64,000 nt of DNA from UBA12087 sp964370815 (GTDB taxonomy: Bacteria > Chloroflexota > Anaerolineae > Anaerolineales > Villigracilaceae), in the NCBI GenBank assembly GCA_964370815.1, contig CAYJKQ010000012.1, positions 14,630-78,629 on the forward strand, read 5' to 3'. Every line of letters starts with the position of its first letter. The first letter of the stretch is position 1. The translations under genes and the position numbers were made by a program. The notes under the pieces were generated by a model. The model did not search any database and was not told the origin of the DNA. It worked only from the letters and a program-made list of their open reading frames with translations. This document shows, piece after piece, positions 44,846 through 51,373 of the stretch.

Positions 44846-46249
44846 ATGAAAGAAAAAAATAACAAATACCGCGTAGAAACTGACTCGTTGGGTTCGATCC
44901 AGGTTCCAGCCGACAAATACTGGGGTGCTCAAACTCAACGCTCCCTGGGAAATTTCAAGATCGGTAGTGAACGCCTGCCGCGCGCTTTGATCCGGGCATT
45001 GGGGATCATCAAACGCTGCGCAGCGCTGATCAATATGGAGCAAAATAACCTGGATGCCATCATTGGCAACGCCATTGTGGAGGCAGCCGGGGATGTGATC
45101 GAAGGCAGGCTGGACGACAATTTCCCCCTGGTGATCTGGCAAACAGGTTCCGGCACCCAATCCAACATGAACGCCAATGAGGTCATCTCAAACCTGGCCA
45201 TTGAACGGTTGGGAGGTATCAAAGGATCAAAATCACCTGTCCATCCTAATGACCATGTCAATCGCAGCCAGTCTTCAAATGATACCTTCCCCACAGCCAT
45301 GCACATCGCCACACTTGAGCAAGTTCAGCATGTTTTACTTCCATCCTTAGAGCATATCCATAAAGTTCTGCAGGACAAGTCCCAGGCCTGGAATGACATC
45401 ATCAAGATCGGTCGCACACATTTGCAGGATGCCACGCCGCTCACATTGGGACAGGAGTTTTCCGGTTATGCCACCCAGATCGAATTGGGCATCGCACGCG
45501 TTATTGACAGTCTCAAACGACTTTATCCCCTGGCACAGGGAGGCACAGCCGTAGGAACAGGTTTAAACTCGAAACCGGGTTTTGGAGAGATGTTCGCCCA
45601 GGAAGTTGCCCGTTTTACCGGTCTGCCTTTCTGTACTGCCAGCAACAAGTTCGAAGCATTGGCGGCACATGATGCCATGGTCGAGATCTCGGGTGTCTTG
45701 AGCATCCTGGCGGTCAGCCTGAATAAAATAGCCAATGACATCCGGTTGCTGGGTTCAGGGCCACGTTCCGGGATCGGGGAGCTTGCTTTGCCGGAAAATG
45801 AGCCAGGATCATCCATCATGCCAGGCAAGGTGAATCCGACACAATGTGAAGCCATGACAATGGTTTGTGCCCAGGTGATGGGCAATCACACTACGGTCAC
45901 TTTTGCTGGTGCACAGGGTCAGCTGGAACTCAACACTTTCAAACCTGTCATCGCCTATAACGTACTCCAATCCATCCAATTGCTCAGTGATGCGGTCATG
46001 AGCCTTACTGACAATTGCATTGTGGGTATTGAACCTAACCTTGAGCGCATTTCCGATCTCATGCAAAGATCGCTCATGCTGGTAACTGCGCTGATCCCTC
46101 ACATTGGTTATGACAAGGCTGCCAAGATCGCCCAATCTGCTTTAAGGAATGGCACCTCTCTCAGGGAAGAAGCCATTGCCAGCGGCTATATTTCCGGAGA
46201 GGATTTTGATCAATATGTCCGCCCAGAGGGCATGATCTCCCCGGGATAA
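44846..46249 (+). CDS. fumC: Fumarate hydratase class II
   Basis: The iron-independent TCA-cycle fumarase, which interconverts fumarate and L-malate as a homotetramer. About 467 residues, normal for the class. Signatures: TGSGTQSNMNANEV (about 98-111), HPNDHVNRSQSSNDTFPTAMH (about 135), KIGRTHLQDATPLTLGQEF (about 185), and the family pattern GSSIMPGKVNPTQCEA (about 315-330). I chose the ATG at 44846; an in-frame GTG at 44828 overlaps the upstream gene. It probably belongs to a transcript with the small membrane protein upstream. Confidence 0.96.
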   Translation: MKEKNNKYRVETDSLGSIQVPADKYWGAQTQRSLGNFKIGSERLPRALIRALGIIKRCAALINMEQNNLDAIIGNAIVEAAGDVIEGRLDDNFPLVIWQTGSGTQSNMNANEVISNLAIERLGGIKGSKSPVHPNDHVNRSQSSNDTFPTAMHIATLEQVQHVLLPSLEHIHKVLQDKSQAWNDIIKIGRTHLQDATPLTLGQEFSGYATQIELGIARVIDSLKRLYPLAQGGTAVGTGLNSKPGFGEMFAQEVARFTGLPFCTASNKFEALAAHDAMVEISGVLSILAVSLNKIANDIRLLGSGPRSGIGELALPENEPGSSIMPGKVNPTQCEAMTMVCAQVMGNHTTVTFAGAQGQLELNTFKPVIAYNVLQSIQLLSDAVMSLTDNCIVGIEPNLERISDLMQRSLMLVTALIPHIGYDKAAKIAQSALRNGTSLREEAIASGYISGEDFDQYVRPEGMISPG

Positions 46250-46309
46250 AGCATCCTTCACAATAACTTGTCTGTGTAACTTTATGGATGTTACGCAGCG
46301 TTCTGAAAA

Positions 46310-46357
46310 TCCCGCGTGCTCTGAGCGGGAAAGTCCCGCGTGCTCTTTGCGGGAAGG
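46310..46357. repeat. Two tandem 24-base hairpin units
   Basis: TCCCGCGTGCTCTGAGCGGGAAAG is followed at once by a second copy with three changes (46334-46357). Each unit folds as CCCGC...GCGGG. They lie about 60 bases after fumC and could work as a double terminator, though no T tract follows. Confidence 0.65.
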
Positions 46358-46474
46358 TTAGGATGGAATAGTTGTTTGAACTACGTTAACTTTCGAGACC
46401 TTCAACGTAAGGTTAGTAATTTAATACATAACTATCTGCAAAAGAATTTCTGTACGCAGCCTCCCAGAACATGC

Positions 46475-46480
46475 TAAAAT
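46475..46480 (+). promoter_or_regulatory. -10 promoter element of the DUF1905 gene (leaderless)
   Basis: TAAAAT lies 7 bases before the ATG at 46488, with no Shine-Dalgarno. Confidence 0.5.
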
Positions 46481-46487
46481 AAAGCCC

Positions 46488-46952
46488 ATGAGCCAGGAAT
46501 ATTCTTTCCATGCCACGATCGTCGATGCCGGCGGGGGTGGAGCCTTTGTGCGCGTTCCCCTTGATGTTGAGAAGGTCTTCGGTAAGAAGCGCGTGCCGGT
46601 CCGCGCCAGAATTGACGGGGTAGCCTACCGCGGCACATTGGTGCGCATGGGCGAACCCTGCCATATGCTGATCATTCTTAAAGAGATCCGTCTCGCAATT
46701 GGAAAAAGTTTTGGAGACACGGTCGAGATCACCTTGCTGGAAGATACCCAGCCTAGAAGTGTGGAAATTCCCCCTGATCTTCAGCAGGCACTCGAACAGG
46801 AACCTCTGGCAAGAACTGCCTTCGAAAAGCTGGCTTACACTCACCAGAAGGAACATGTGCAAGCCATTCTGGATGCCAAGAGGGAAGAGACCCGCCGAAA
46901 CCGGATCGCAAAAGCCATCCAGATGTTGCTGAAAACCTCAAAGGATCCTTGA
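46488..46952 (+). CDS. DUF1905/YdeI-like protein
   Basis: A 154-residue soluble protein. The N-terminal 90 residues form the DUF1905 beta barrel (FHATIVDAGGGGAFVRVPLDVEKVFG, KRVPVRARIDGVAYRGTLV). The C-terminal 60 residues match the YdeI/OmpD-associated helical tail (PDLQQALEQEPLARTAFEKLAYTHQKEHVQ). No reaction is established for the family. The stop overlaps the ATG of the NUDIX gene by one base (TGATG), so the two are coupled. Confidence 0.85.
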   Translation: MSQEYSFHATIVDAGGGGAFVRVPLDVEKVFGKKRVPVRARIDGVAYRGTLVRMGEPCHMLIILKEIRLAIGKSFGDTVEITLLEDTQPRSVEIPPDLQQALEQEPLARTAFEKLAYTHQKEHVQAILDAKREETRRNRIAKAIQMLLKTSKDP

Positions 46953-47575
46953 TGGAAGAAAAGATCCCTGATCTACTGCGCTGGGCTCGCCAGCTCTTCT
47001 CCATCAGTCAATCCGGTTTGACGTATTGCCAGAATGAATTTGATCTGGAGCGCTACAAGCAACTCCAGGAAATCGCTTCCGAAATTTTAGCCAGCCACTC
47101 TGGACTCTCCAAGGAATCTGTATTAAAGAGTTTTACAATGCAATCGGGTTACGCCACACCCAAGATCGATGTGCGCGGTGCAGTCATACAGGATGGAAAA
47201 ATTCTCCTGATCCAGGAACAGTCGGATGGACGTTGGGCGATGCCCGGTGGCTGGGCAGACATTGGTGACTTCCCGGCTAAAACAGTGGAACGTGAAGTGT
47301 GGGAGGAAAGCGGCTTTCAGGTGCATGTGGATAAAGTGATCGCTGTTATTGATGCTAACCATGTTGAGCCGCTGGAGTTTTACCACGCCTACAAGCTCAT
47401 TTTCCAGTGCAGCATCCTGGGAGGTCAACCCCACACCAGTTATGAGACCCTGGCGGTAGATTTTTTTGACTTGAACGAATTGCCTCCTTTGTCCACATCC
47501 CGCACCACGCGCGCCATGCTGGCAGAAGTGTATGAGCATTATAAAGATCCCACCCGACCTACAGCTTTTGATTGA
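46952..47575 (+). CDS. NUDIX hydrolase with N-terminal NUDIX_N-like domain
   Basis: A 207-residue hydrolase of nucleoside diphosphate derivatives. The Nudix box (GGWADIGDFPAKTVEREVWE followed by ESGF, about residues 95-118) keeps the metal-binding REVWEE; the first Glu of the consensus is Asp. The first 60 residues are a helical domain (ARQLFSISQSGLTYCQNEFDLERY) often found on NUDIX proteins near YdeI-like genes. The ATG at 46952 overlaps the upstream stop; an in-frame TTG (46949) is less likely. A substrate such as ADP-ribose or a dinucleotide cannot be chosen from sequence. Confidence 0.9.
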   Translation: MEEKIPDLLRWARQLFSISQSGLTYCQNEFDLERYKQLQEIASEILASHSGLSKESVLKSFTMQSGYATPKIDVRGAVIQDGKILLIQEQSDGRWAMPGGWADIGDFPAKTVEREVWEESGFQVHVDKVIAVIDANHVEPLEFYHAYKLIFQCSILGGQPHTSYETLAVDFFDLNELPPLSTSRTTRAMLAEVYEHYKDPTRPTAFD

Positions 47576-47591
47576 TCTCCACAATTTTCGT

Positions 47592-47709
47592 AACTACTCA
47601 GACCTTAAAGGTTTACACTGAAAAAAAGTGTGATCGACAGCATGATTAACAGATTAATCGTTCCAATTCGTCTGCCAGGGAAACCTTCAGGGTCTTGATC
47701 TGGGTAGTT
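47592..47709 (-). repeat. MITE-like intergenic repeat, copy D (inverted orientation)
   Basis: About 118 bp. It begins AACTACTCAGACC and ends GATCTGGGTAGTT, the best-preserved inverted termini of the family. Read on the minus strand it matches copies A-C, including CAGACGAATTGGAACGATT and the CGATC core. Confidence 0.8.
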
Positions 47710-47742
47710 AAAATGAAACTACATAAAGCGAAAATGTTCAAA

Positions 47743-47832
47743 ATTATGTCCTTGCGGGGAGCATTTTTTCAGCGACGTGACCATCCCCACACAATTCCGG
47801 AGACTGTTACGTTCCTCGCAGTGACAATTTTT
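47743..47832. repeat. REP-like hairpin repeat before pyrD
   Basis: The sequence runs from ATGTCCTTGCGGGGAGC to TTCCTCGCAGTGACAAT. The ends are imperfect inverted repeats (GTCcTTGCGgGG / CCTCGCAgTGAC), the outline of the common intergenic repeats of environmental bacteria that read GTCATTGCGAGG...CCTCGCAATGAC. Confidence 0.55.
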
Positions 47833-47874
47833 ATTATGGTTAACAGTAACATTTCTTGAAAAGATTTCTATCCC

Positions 47875-48888
47875 ATGTATCCATACTTTCGTCCCTTTTT
47901 GTTCCGCCTGGATCCCGAAACCGCCCACGGGTTGACACTTAACTTGTTGCGGCTGGCGGGTAGTTTTCCACCGGCTCGCTGGCTGCTGCAGGCCATTTAT
48001 GCTGTACCGGATCAACCGGTCAGCGCGTTTGACCTTACTTTTAAGAATCCGATCGGGTTGGCTGCCGGATATGACAAGGACGGGTTGGCTGTATCCGGAC
48101 TGGCAGGACTCGGTTTCGGGCATATCGAGGTCGGAACGGTCACACCTCTGCCGCAGCCTGGCAACCCCAAACCGCGCATCTTCCGCCTGGTGGAAGACCA
48201 GGCCGTCATCAACCGCATGGGTTTCCCGGGAGGCGGGTCAGAATTTGTGGCTGAAAAGTTGGCTGCCAATAAACGACCCTCCAGAATTATTTTGGGTGTT
48301 AATCTGGGTAAGAACAAAGATACAGCACTGGAGGAAGCGTTTCGGGATTACCTCAGCCTGATAAGCACATTTTCCCCACTGGCTGATTACCTGACCATCA
48401 ACATCAGTTCTCCCAACACGGTCGGTTTGCGCCGTCTGCAGGGTAGACAAATGCTAAACGACCTTTTGGGAGCAATTAGACAACATCGGCTAACATTACC
48501 CCGGCAAATACCCGTTCTGGTAAAAATGTCACCCGATCTGGACCAGGCTGAGCTTGACGACGCACTGGAGGTCATCCTTGCCACTGGCATGGATGGCATT
48601 ATTGCCACCAATACCACCCTTTCCCGTCCGGGATTGCACTCACCCTTTGAGTCAGAAAGCGGCGGCTTGAGCGGAGTTCCGCTCACATCACTCAGCCTGG
48701 ATATGCTCAAGCATATTGTGCAAGAAGTGAACGGACAGATCCCTGTGGTCAGCGCAGGCGGCGTGATGACACCCAACGATGTCGACCAGCGCTTGCAAGC
48801 CGGGGCAGTCCTGGTGCAGGTTTACACCGCGCTGGTATACAAAGGCCCAGGATTAATTAAGAATCTGCTATCAGGCAGGATCAATTAA
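47875..48888 (+). CDS. pyrD: Dihydroorotate dehydrogenase (quinone), class 2
   Basis: Oxidises dihydroorotate to orotate in pyrimidine synthesis and passes electrons to the quinone pool. 337 residues, with the N-terminal helical membrane-contact segment of class 2 enzymes (MYPYFRPFLFRLDPETAHG). FMN-barrel blocks follow: NPIGLAAGYDKDG (about 58-70), GFGHIEVGTVTPLPQPGNPKPR, NRMGFPGGG, LGVNLGKNK, TINISSPNTVGLR (containing the catalytic Ser), KMSPDL, ATNTT, SAGGVM and the final VQVYTALVYKGPGL. The repeat-rich 300 bases upstream contain no other gene. Confidence 0.95.
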   Translation: MYPYFRPFLFRLDPETAHGLTLNLLRLAGSFPPARWLLQAIYAVPDQPVSAFDLTFKNPIGLAAGYDKDGLAVSGLAGLGFGHIEVGTVTPLPQPGNPKPRIFRLVEDQAVINRMGFPGGGSEFVAEKLAANKRPSRIILGVNLGKNKDTALEEAFRDYLSLISTFSPLADYLTINISSPNTVGLRRLQGRQMLNDLLGAIRQHRLTLPRQIPVLVKMSPDLDQAELDDALEVILATGMDGIIATNTTLSRPGLHSPFESESGGLSGVPLTSLSLDMLKHIVQEVNGQIPVVSAGGVMTPNDVDQRLQAGAVLVQVYTALVYKGPGLIKNLLSGRIN

Positions 48889-49047
48889 TTGTCAGATACC
48901 TGCAATTAAAAAGCCCGTTATAAAACAGTCAACCCTATTAAACGCTGAATTTTAAGGATGGGGGAAGGATCAAATTCGGATGGTAGATCTTAGACACGAT
49001 CCAACCGCCAAGAATAGCAAAAAGCGCGTTATAATCTCCTTCACACC

Positions 49048-49121
49048 GCCCCAGTAGCTCAAATGGACAGAGTAGGGCACTCCTAAGGCCAAGGTTGTGG
49101 GTTCAATTCCCGCCTGGGGCA
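49048..49121 (+). tRNA. tRNA-Arg (CCT)
   Basis: A 74-base cloverleaf. The acceptor GCCCCAG/CTGGGGC is perfect, with A as discriminator and no encoded CCA. D arm GCTC...GAGT and T arm GTGGG-TTCAATT-CCCGC are present. The loop C-T-CCT-A-A gives anticodon CCT (49082-49084). The anticodon stem is weak: GGGCA opposite GGCCA leaves only three central pairs, with mismatches at both ends, which is unusual for a functional tRNA. Confidence 0.85.
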
Positions 49122-49128
49122 CAAATTA

Positions 49129-49161
49129 AACCTTGCGAAGGCAATAATTCTTCGCAAGGTT
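49129..49161 (+). terminator. Terminator after tRNA-Arg
   Basis: A perfect 12-bp stem (49129-49140 with 49150-49161), a 9-base loop and a following run of T. It lies 7 bases after the tRNA. Confidence 0.85.
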
Positions 49162-49192
49162 TTTTGAATCTTGAGGTTTTTCTGGCTGGTTC
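49152..49192 (+). repeat. 41-base direct repeat (left copy)
   Basis: 38 of 41 bases match 51163-51203. The left copy overlaps the right arm of the tRNA-Arg terminator, and together the copies bracket the HD-GYP gene. Confidence 0.7.
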
Positions 49193-49258
49193 GCGTTTTG
49201 AGCAGGAGTAGATGTTGGAAAAGCTTCCGATCAACCATTTAACCTTGTGCTCGCTTTT

Positions 49259-50827
49259 TTAGCTCACGTTCTTTTCATCTTCATCCATCATTTTCAAGAA
49301 CAATTCCACTGCTTTTGGCTCAAAGTGTGTTCCAGAAAGTGATTTGATATATTTGATCACATTTTGCTTTGACCAGGCTTGACGATATGGACGGTCAGAG
49401 AGGAGGGCGTCATAAACATCTATTATTGCAAAGAGGCGTGCTGCCACCGGAATTTGCTCACCTTTCAATCCGCGTGGATAACCGCTCCCATCCCATTTTT
49501 CGTGGTGGCAATAGGGAATGTCCAGCGCGGGACTTAAGTAGACTATCGGCGACAATAATTCAAAAGCATAGACCGGGTGTTTACGCATTTCCACCCATTC
49601 ATCATGTGTCAACTTATCTGGTTTGAGAAGAATGTGATCTGGTACACCCATTTTTCCAATATCATGCAGGAGCGCGCCGCGCCGTACATGAGCCAATTCC
49701 GTTTCAGCTATGCCTGCCGCCCGTGCAAATTTTATGATCAATTCGGTCACGCGCAGGGTGTGACCTTCGGTTTCTTTGTCACGCAAATCCAGTGCATGAG
49801 ACCAGCCTTCAATGGTGGCATCGTATGCCAACAATAAATCCTGATTGGAGCGGTTCAATCTGGAAAACAAAATGTTATTGTCAATCGCGATGGATGCTTG
49901 ACCTGCAAGGGAATGCAGGAAACCATACGAATTCAAATCAAGTTCCATCGGTTGTCGTTGAAATATCTCCAAGATCCCATTAAGATTGCCTTTGGCAACC
50001 AGGGGTATAGCGTAGTATTCAACAAATCCTTCGGATGCCAAAAGGGAGGCGCGTATAAAATCATCGCCTGCACTGGCTAAGTTTGGGATATGTACTGTTT
50101 TCTGCTCAAGTGCCGCGCGCCCCGCAAAGCCCTGCCCAAGTTTTATGTTTGACCGTTCGATATTCTTTGAGTGAAAGCCACGCCCTGCGATATATTCCAA
50201 AGTCTGTGTATAGGAATTAAGTAAAAGTACATTTGCGGTGTCAACATGCAGATGAGTGAGTAATTGCTCGAGAACAACTTGGAGTGACAGGTAAACATCA
50301 GTCACGCCCATGATGGCAACGTCAACTTCCCGTAAAGCGTGCAGGCGTTGAAGTTGGTGTTCAGTTTCTTTGTTGGCAAGGACTAATTCCGCTGCCCGTT
50401 TTTCTTTCTCTTCATTCTGATAGAGAAGTTCTTTGTTGGCAAGGACCAATTCCGCTGCCCGCTTTTCTTTCTCCTCATTCTGAAAGAGAAGTTCTCTATT
50501 GGCAAGGACCAACTCCGCCGCCCGTTTTTCTTTCTCCTCATTTTGGAAAGCAAGTTCTTTGTTGGCTAGAACCAACTCCGCTGCCCGCTTTTCCTTCTCC
50601 TCGTTTTGAAAAGCAAGTTCTTTGTTGGCAAGGATTAATTCCGCTGCCCGTTTTTCTTTCTCCTCGTTTTGAAATGCAAGTTCTTTATTTGCAAGAACCA
50701 ACTCCGCTGCCCGTTTTTCTTTCTCCTCATTCTGAAAGAGAAGTTCTTTGTTGGCAAGGATTAATTCCGCTGACTGTTTTTCTTTCTCTGCAATCTGACT
50801 ATGGAGTTGATCAGTATGCTTTGGCAT
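49259..50827 (-). CDS. Coiled-coil, GAF and HD-GYP signalling protein with 21-residue tandem repeats
   Basis: A 522-residue cytoplasmic protein. Residues 14-154 are seven near-identical 21-residue units (consensus EKEKRAAELVLANKELAFQNE, with the last unit partial), three heptads each, which form a long coiled coil. A GAF domain follows (about 165-320). The C-terminal HD-GYP domain (about 335-515) has LLHDIGKMGVP, RKHP, CHHEKWDGSGYPRG and IDVYDAL, all residues of an active cyclic di-GMP phosphodiesterase, including the GYP signature. It has no receiver domain. A similar HD-GYP protein lies at 32724. The ATG has GAGGAAA upstream. Confidence 0.9.
   Translation of the reverse strand: MPKHTDQLHSQIAEKEKQSAELILANKELLFQNEEKEKRAAELVLANKELAFQNEEKEKRAAELILANKELAFQNEEKEKRAAELVLANKELAFQNEEKEKRAAELVLANRELLFQNEEKEKRAAELVLANKELLYQNEEKEKRAAELVLANKETEHQLQRLHALREVDVAIMGVTDVYLSLQVVLEQLLTHLHVDTANVLLLNSYTQTLEYIAGRGFHSKNIERSNIKLGQGFAGRAALEQKTVHIPNLASAGDDFIRASLLASEGFVEYYAIPLVAKGNLNGILEIFQRQPMELDLNSYGFLHSLAGQASIAIDNNILFSRLNRSNQDLLLAYDATIEGWSHALDLRDKETEGHTLRVTELIIKFARAAGIAETELAHVRRGALLHDIGKMGVPDHILLKPDKLTHDEWVEMRKHPVYAFELLSPIVYLSPALDIPYCHHEKWDGSGYPRGLKGEQIPVAARLFAIIDVYDALLSDRPYRQAWSKQNVIKYIKSLSGTHFEPKAVELFLKMMDEDEKNVS
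50366..50788 (-). repeat. 63-base in-frame tandem repeat
   Basis: Six full and one partial 63-base copies inside the HD-GYP gene, each coding for a 21-residue (three-heptad) unit. Differences are mostly synonymous or conservative (V/I, K/R, A/L, F/Y). Confidence 0.9.
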
Positions 50828-51162
50828 AGTGTCGTTTCCTCTTCCATTCCCCCATCTACTGCAGTTGGCTTTATAAAAATTTTAGAAGGGGTGGGCTAAC
50901 CAGGTGCTCGGACGTTTCAGGTGACTCAACAGCTTTTGGACCGAGATAGTCGAATCACCGAATTAAATATAGACATCAGGTGATTACAGGATAAAATTTG
51001 ATGAATATTTCGGTGAAGTATAGCACAAACACAGGAATTGGCAATTCCCAAACCCAGGATATTCCTTGATCAAGTGCGAGATGTCTTAAGAATTAAGCAT
51101 TGCGTTTAGCCCACTGAACAAACCTACCCCAATCCAAGGTTGAAAAAAATTTAGGGTCTCTG

Positions 51163-51203
51163 TCGCAAGGCTTTCTGAATCTTGAGGATTTTCTGGCTGG
51201 TTC
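51163..51203 (+). repeat. 41-base direct repeat (right copy)
   Basis: Differs from 49152-49192 at three positions. The similarity stops sharply at both edges. Confidence 0.7.
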
Positions 51204-51280
51204 AAGAGACATCCCCAGACTGGACATGCACACTCTCTGCGAGTTTCCAGTGCTGTTTCCCATAATTTTGGTGGAGTTCG

Positions 51281-51294
51281 TGAAAGCGCTTTCA
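51281..51294. promoter_or_regulatory. LacI/CcpA-type operator (cre-like palindrome)
   Basis: TGAAAGCGCTTTCA is a perfect 14-base palindrome with the central CG and the outline of LacI-family operators and of the CcpA cre consensus. It lies 80 bases before the IolD-like start codon. No LacI-family gene is in the window. Confidence 0.65.
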
Positions 51295-51357
51295 GAGCAC
51301 AAGATCGTTTACCCGCCAGGGATCGCCTGTAGTTCATCCTGCAAGTGTTTTTGTTGG

Positions 51358-51363
51358 TAAAAT
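51358..51363 (+). promoter_or_regulatory. -10 promoter element of the IolD-like operon
   Basis: TAAAAT lies 10 bases before the ATG at 51374; no good Shine-Dalgarno is seen between them, so the first gene may be nearly leaderless. Confidence 0.4.
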
Positions 51364-51373
51364 ATAGGTTGAT

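Larger units (their letters stand above)
50828..51373. other. Divergent intergenic region
   Basis: 546 bases between the HD-GYP gene and the IolD-like operon. It holds the right copy of the 41-base repeat (51163-51203), the 14-base palindrome (51281-51294) and a -10 box (51358-51363). Nothing else is supportable. Confidence 0.7.

Noticed and set aside
46310..46357. Two 24-base repeats considered as a CRISPR remnant
   Set aside because: The units are directly adjacent without spacers and no cas gene is present.
50366..50788. Tandem 63-base array considered as a CRISPR or satellite
   Set aside because: There are no spacers; it is a continuous in-frame coding repeat with heptad periodicity.
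49152..51203. 41-base direct repeats as attachment sites of a mobile island
   Set aside because: No integrase or other mobile gene lies between them and the tRNA 3' end is not duplicated; kept only as a lower-confidence finding.
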